Shown here piece by piece: positions 60,048-64,000 of a DNA stretch of 64,000 nucleotides. Source of the stretch: Microbacterium oxydans (GTDB lineage: Bacteria > Actinomycetota > Actinomycetes > Actinomycetales > Microbacteriaceae); assembly GCF_000956405.1 (NCBI RefSeq), contig NZ_JYIV01000018.1:62001-126000 (forward strand). Reading direction: 5' to 3'. The number at the start of each line of letters is the position of its first letter. The stretch's first letter is position 1. The notes under the pieces are model-generated. The model saw only the letters and a list, made by a program, of their open reading frames with translations, was not told where the DNA came from and made no database searches. The position numbers and the translations under genes were made by a program.

Positions 60048-60899
60048 TCAGTCGATCCGCAGGTCCAGGCCCAGGTCGAGGGCGCGAGCCGAGTGCGTCA
60101 GAGCTCCGACCGAGATCACCTGGACGCCCGTGCGTGCGATATCGCCCACCGTGTCGAGGCTCACACCGCCGGAGGCTTCGACAGCGGCTCGATCCCCGAT
60201 GAGGGCAACGCCCCTCCGCAGATCGTCCAGCGAGAAGTTGTCGAGCAGCACGGTGTCTGCACCGCCGTCCAGGACGGCCTCGATCTGATCGAGACGGTCG
60301 ACCTCGACGACGACGTGCGTCGTGTGGGGGAGCCGAGACAGCGCCTCGCGCAGGGCGGTCGCGAGGTCGAGGCCGGAGCGCTTGAGTACCGCGAGGTGAT
60401 TGTCCTTCGCCATCACCGCATCGGACAGCGAGTGCCGGTGGTTGCGGCCGCCGCCCGACTCGACGGCGTGACGCTCGAACGCGCGCAGGCCGGGAGTGGT
60501 CTTGCGGGTGTCGGCGATCCGCGCCTCGGTGCCGTCGACGGCGGCCACGTACGCGGCGGTCAGGGTGGCGATGCCGCTCATCCGCTGCGTGAAGTTCAGG
60601 GCGACGCGCTCAGCGGTGAGCACACTGCGCGCAGACCCGGAGACCGAGGCGAGGACATCGCCCGCGGCGAACTCGTCACCGTCGCCGACGTGCAGGTCGA
60701 CGTCGATGGAAGCATCCGTGAGGAGGAAGGCGGCGGCGAAGACCTCACCTCCGCTGAACACCCCGTCCTCTCGCGCGACGAGATCGGCGGTGGCGGTGGC
60801 GTCGGCGGGCAGCAGTGCGGTGCTCGTGAGGTCACCCCACGGGGCGTCTTCCTCCAGGGCGGCGCCCACGACGCGGTGCAGTGTGGCGGTGGTCAGCAT
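60048..60899 (-). CDS. nadC: quinolinate phosphoribosyltransferase
   Basis: 283 residues. EDAPWGDLTSTALLPADATA, VALNFTQRMSGIATLTAAYV, ADTRKTTPGLRAFERHAVES and GGGRNHRHSLSDAVMAKDNH are family signatures; EASGGVSLDTVGDIARTGV forms the phosphate loop. It converts quinolinate and PRPP to nicotinate mononucleotide. Start overlaps the nadB stop by one base. Confidence 0.96.
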   Translation of the reverse strand: MLTTATLHRVVGAALEEDAPWGDLTSTALLPADATATADLVAREDGVFSGGEVFAAAFLLTDASIDVDLHVGDGDEFAAGDVLASVSGSARSVLTAERVALNFTQRMSGIATLTAAYVAAVDGTEARIADTRKTTPGLRAFERHAVESGGGRNHRHSLSDAVMAKDNHLAVLKRSGLDLATALREALSRLPHTTHVVVEVDRLDQIEAVLDGGADTVLLDNFSLDDLRRGVALIGDRAAVEASGGVSLDTVGDIARTGVQVISVGALTHSARALDLGLDLRID

Positions 60900-62428
60900 C
60901 AGACGGTCTCCAGGATCGATGAGGGTGTGCGCGACGCGGCGTCGGTCATGGCGGTGTCGACACGGTGATGTGCGCCGACGGACACGGTGCGGGCCAGTGC
61001 AGCGGCAGATGTCGCCCGGGCGAGGAGCAGCAGGTTCGCGTCTTCGTGTTCCGCCACGGTCGTGGGGGCGGTGTGTGCGGCGTCCCACTCCTTCAGCACG
61101 GCGAGAGCCCGTGCAAGGCCGTCGCCCGTACGCAACAGGCCGACCTCCTCCCACATCAGCTGCTGCAGTGCGGCGCGGGTGAATGCCGGCTCGGTGCGGG
61201 ACGCGCTCGCGGCGATGTCGCGGTCGAGGTCGATGTCGGTGCGGTCACGGGCGCGCAGGGCGGCTGGCCAGGGGGCGGTGAGCGCTGCCGCCGCGCGAGC
61301 GCCGAACACCGCACCTTCCAGCAGAGAGTTCGACGCCAGTCTGTTGGCGCCGTGCACGCCTGTGCGGGCGACCTCGCCCACGGCGAAGAGTCCGGGCACC
61401 GAGGTGCGGCCCTCGAGGTCGGTCACCACGCCGCCCATCAGGTAGTGCGCCGCCGGGGTGACGGGCACGGGGTCTTTCGCCCAGTCGAAGCCGCGCTCTC
61501 TCATGACCCGGTCGATCGTGGGGAAGCGCCGCGCGAGCGTTGCGGCGCCGAGCATCGTGGCGTCGAGCCTGACCGGCGCTCCCTGCGTCGCCGCGCGGCG
61601 CGCGATCGCCCGCGACACCACGTCCCGCGGCGCGAGTTCACCGTCGGGGTGGCTGTCGAACGCGAATCGACGCCCCTGGTCGTCGAGCAGAGTAGCGCCC
61701 TCGCCGCGCACGGCCTCGGAGATGAGGAACGCCGAGCCGGAAGCGAGGACCGTCGGATGGAACTGGACGAACTCCAGGTCGGCGACCGCTGCCCCGGCTC
61801 GAAGCGCGGCAGCGATGCCGTCGCCCGTCGCCCCCGACGGATTGGTCGTGTGCGCATAGAGGTGCCCGGCGCCCCCGGTGGCGAGGATCACGGCGTCGGC
61901 CGGGAGGTCCGAGACCACCCCGTCGCGGAGGACTCGGACGCCACGCACGGCATCGCCCTCGCCGACGAGGTCGACCAGGAACGCCTCTGTGAGCACGGGG
62001 ATGCGCAGGCGACGTGCGCACTCGACGAGGGCTGTGGAGATCGCCGCCCCGGTGGCATCACCGCCTGCATGCGCGATGCGGGCGTGGCTGTGCGCCGCCT
62101 CGCGCCCGAGTCGCAGCGAGCCGTCATCAGCACGGTCGAAGCCGACTCCGCGCGCGATGAGTTCGGCGATCCGGGCGGCGCCATCCGAGACCAGCACCCG
62201 AACAGCGTCGGGGTCGGAGAGTCCCGCACCCGCAACGAGCGTGTCGGCCGCGTGCGCCGACGGGGAGTCCCCGGGTCCATAGACCCCGGCGACGCCCCCT
62301 TGAGCGAGCGCCGTGCAGCCGTCTCCGAGATCTCCCTTGGTGACGATCGTCACGTCGTGACCGGACTCGTGCGAGTGCAGGGCCGCGGTGAGTCCGGCGA
62401 TGCCCGATCCGACGACGATGACCTTCAT
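60899..62428 (-). CDS. nadB: L-aspartate oxidase
   Basis: 509 residues. FAD-binding VIVVGSGIAGLTAALHSHES, then TALAQGGVAGVYGPGDSP and HAGGDATGAAISTALVE, FVQFHPTVL, and GVHGANRLASNSLLEG. It oxidises aspartate to iminosuccinate for NadA. ATG overlaps the nadA stop (ATGA); order nadA-nadB-nadC gives the complete de novo route to NaMN. Confidence 0.96.
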   Translation of the reverse strand: MKVIVVGSGIAGLTAALHSHESGHDVTIVTKGDLGDGCTALAQGGVAGVYGPGDSPSAHAADTLVAGAGLSDPDAVRVLVSDGAARIAELIARGVGFDRADDGSLRLGREAAHSHARIAHAGGDATGAAISTALVECARRLRIPVLTEAFLVDLVGEGDAVRGVRVLRDGVVSDLPADAVILATGGAGHLYAHTTNPSGATGDGIAAALRAGAAVADLEFVQFHPTVLASGSAFLISEAVRGEGATLLDDQGRRFAFDSHPDGELAPRDVVSRAIARRAATQGAPVRLDATMLGAATLARRFPTIDRVMRERGFDWAKDPVPVTPAAHYLMGGVVTDLEGRTSVPGLFAVGEVARTGVHGANRLASNSLLEGAVFGARAAAALTAPWPAALRARDRTDIDLDRDIAASASRTEPAFTRAALQQLMWEEVGLLRTGDGLARALAVLKEWDAAHTAPTTVAEHEDANLLLLARATSAAALARTVSVGAHHRVDTAMTDAASRTPSSILETV

Positions 62429-63762
62429 CGTGCGCCCGCGACCGCCGGGGGCTTCGCCGCGAGCATCCGTTCCAGCGCCACCCGTGCAGGGGCGGCGACG
62501 TCGTCGGACACGGTGATGCGGTTCGGTGTGCGACCGGCCACCAGCTCTTCCAGCACCCAGGCGAGGTAGCCGGGATGGATCCGGTACATCGTCGAGCACG
62601 GGCACACCACGGGGTCGAGGCAGAAGATCTCGTGCTGCGGATACTGAGCCGCGAGCCGACGGACGAGGTTGATCTCGGTGCCGATCGCGAACGTGGTCGG
62701 CTCGGTCGCCGTGTCGATCGCCCGGCGGATGTACTCGGTCGAGCCTGCCTCGTCCGCCGCGTCGACGACCTCCATCGGGCACTCGGGGTGCACGATCACA
62801 CGAACGCCCGGGTGCTCGGCGCGCGCCTGATCGATCTGGCCGACCGTGAAGCGCCGATGCACGGAGCAGAAGCCGTGCCACAGGATCACACGCGAGTCGA
62901 GCAGCTCCTCGGCGGAGGAGCCGCCCAGCGCTCGCCGCGGGTTCCACATGGGCATCTGGTCGAGCGGCACACCCATGGCCTTGGCGGTGTTCCGACCCAG
63001 GTGCTGGTCGGGGAAGAACAGCACCCGCCGCCCCCGTTCGAACGCCCACTCGAGCACCGTCGTGGCGTTCGACGAGGTGCACACGATCCCCCCGTGTCGC
63101 CCGACGAAGCCCTTGATGGCCGCCGAGGAGTTCATGTAGGTCACGGGGATCACGGGTACGCGCCCCTCGGCGTCAGTGGCCTCGAGGTCGCCGAACACGT
63201 CTTCGAGCTGCTCCCAGCACTCCTCGACCTGGTCGATGTCGGCCATGTCTGCCATCGAGCATCCGGCGGCGAGGTTGGGGAGGATCACCGCCTGGTCAGG
63301 CGTGGACAGCAGATCGGCGGTCTCCGCCATGAAGTGCACGCCGCAGAACACGATCGCCTCGGCATCAGCCCTGCCCTTCGCCGCCGTGGCCAGCTGGAAG
63401 GAGTCTCCGACGTAGTCGGCGTGCTGGACGACCTCCTCGCGCTGGTAGAAGTGTCCGAGGATCAGCACCCGGTCGCCGAGCGTCGCCTTCGCCGTGCGGA
63501 TCCGCCGGTCGAGTTCCTCCTCCGAAGCCTCGCGGTACTCGGAAGGCAGCTCGCCCTGCCGCGGCGCACCGGTGGGGATCACGTCTCCCATCGACGAACC
63601 CGGTCCGTATCCTGGGCGCGCGTCGAAGTCCCACGGCCCTGCGGCGAGATCCGTCGTACAGGTGGCGTCCGTCGAGGTGCCGGTGACGATGGCCTGGATC
63701 GCGTGATCGACCGAGGGATCCAGCGGCGGTACGGGCGGAGCGGGGACGAAGGTGATGCTCAT
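62425..63762 (-). CDS. nadA: quinolinate synthase A
   Basis: 445 residues. LILGHFYQREEVVQHADYVG, VFCGVHFMAETADLL, MNSSAAIKGFVGRHGGIVCT, FFPDQHLGRNTAKAMG, VHPECPMEV and VCPCSTMYRIHP supply substrate and [4Fe-4S] cysteine ligands. It condenses iminosuccinate with dihydroxyacetone phosphate. The first 60 residues are a variable extension. The start overlaps the nrtR stop (ATGA). Confidence 0.96.
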   Translation of the reverse strand: MSITFVPAPPVPPLDPSVDHAIQAIVTGTSTDATCTTDLAAGPWDFDARPGYGPGSSMGDVIPTGAPRQGELPSEYREASEEELDRRIRTAKATLGDRVLILGHFYQREEVVQHADYVGDSFQLATAAKGRADAEAIVFCGVHFMAETADLLSTPDQAVILPNLAAGCSMADMADIDQVEECWEQLEDVFGDLEATDAEGRVPVIPVTYMNSSAAIKGFVGRHGGIVCTSSNATTVLEWAFERGRRVLFFPDQHLGRNTAKAMGVPLDQMPMWNPRRALGGSSAEELLDSRVILWHGFCSVHRRFTVGQIDQARAEHPGVRVIVHPECPMEVVDAADEAGSTEYIRRAIDTATEPTTFAIGTEINLVRRLAAQYPQHEIFCLDPVVCPCSTMYRIHPGYLAWVLEELVAGRTPNRITVSDDVAAPARVALERMLAAKPPAVAGAR

Positions 63763-64000
63763 CGGATGCTCGTTTCTTCGGGTCGGAGCGGGCCGCGGTC
63801 GGCGAGCTCGATGTCGGTGTTGTCGCGGTACAGACGCGCGGGCCTGTGGCTTCCGGTGCGGAACCGGTCGGTGGGGAGCAGAGTGCCCGCCGCCTCCACC
63901 TGGCGTCGGAAGTTGGCGGGGTCGAGCGCGCGGCCGAGGATCGACTCATAGGCCTCGCGCAGTTCGGCGAGCGTGAACTCGGCGGGGAGGAAGCCCTGTG
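63759..64000 (-). CDS. nrtR: NrtR-type Nudix regulator of NAD synthesis, 3' part only
   Basis: Only the last 80 or so codons are in the window. They read GFLPAEFTLAELREAYESIL, then GRALDPANFRRQVEAAGTLL and FRTGSHRPARLYR, the C-terminal winged helix of NrtR regulators. The Nudix domain lies beyond base 64000. NrtR proteins bind ADP-ribose and repress NAD genes; it sits directly upstream of nadABC and is translationally coupled to nadA. Confidence 0.85.
   Translation of the reverse strand, partial: QGFLPAEFTLAELREAYESILGRALDPANFRRQVEAAGTLLPTDRFRTGSHRPARLYRDNTDIELADRGPLRPEETSIR

Noticed and set aside
62575..63951. 458-residue plus-strand frame over nadA
   Set aside because: Antisense to a certain nadA; no motif of its own.

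Overview
High-GC actinobacterial DNA, most like Microbacteriaceae (Microbacterium or a close relative). The basis is recognition: GC-rich third codon positions, frequent GTG starts, ATGA/GTGA gene overlaps, a nadA-nadB-nadC operon beside a cysteine desulfurase and an NrtR-type Nudix regulator, and CmtR/CtpG-type metal genes.

The window is two stretches of chromosome separated by one integrated element of about 46.9 kb. Chromosome left (1-7720): ABC-F protein, two GNAT acetyltransferases, an alpha/beta-hydrolase-like protein, a HesB/IscA-like protein, Dps, a PlsC-type acyltransferase, small proteins, and the 3' part of a DHA2-family drug exporter gene. Chromosome right (54651-64000): the 5' part of that same exporter gene, then an ABC exporter, SDR, glycosyltransferase, cysteine desulfurase, nadC, nadB, nadA and the end of nrtR. 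Joining the two exporter fragments at the shared bases AGCATGAA restores one continuous reading frame.

The element (7721-54650) carries a large serine integrase at its right end. Joining its two ends regenerates a 48-bp attP-like site: perfect 9-bp inverted arms placed exactly symmetrically around a central AG. Immediately inside the right end it carries its own full-length DHA2 exporter, co-oriented with the disrupted host gene and probably read from the host promoter. Other modules, left to right: a phage-like early module (sigma-like protein, family A DNA polymerase, primase-helicase, phiC31 gp3-like recombination directionality factor) without capsid, portal, terminase or conjugation genes; metal efflux (ArsR/CDF exporter and CmtR/P-type ATPase); an 18-kb envelope module (CopC, CopD-CtaG, CtaG, DsbA-like, TlpA-like, CcdA, ResB, CcsA, a second-site LspA and Lnt, two M23 peptidases and three related small membrane proteins ending in SRT) closed by an ArsR gene with a perfect 22-bp palindrome; a defence-like region (HEPN protein, nuclease-like protein, a four-gene overlapping operon with a phosphoesterase and VbhA-like protein, an ABC-three-component system, a HEPN-STAND-TPR protein); a small serine resolvase; and an iteron/hairpin region that could be an origin.

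How it may work together (inference): the integrase and gp3-like factor move the island in and out of the exporter gene, the phage-like proteins replicate it, the exporter copy compensates for the damage at the target, and the metal, envelope and defence cargo pays for its upkeep. No tRNA, rRNA or CRISPR array was seen.
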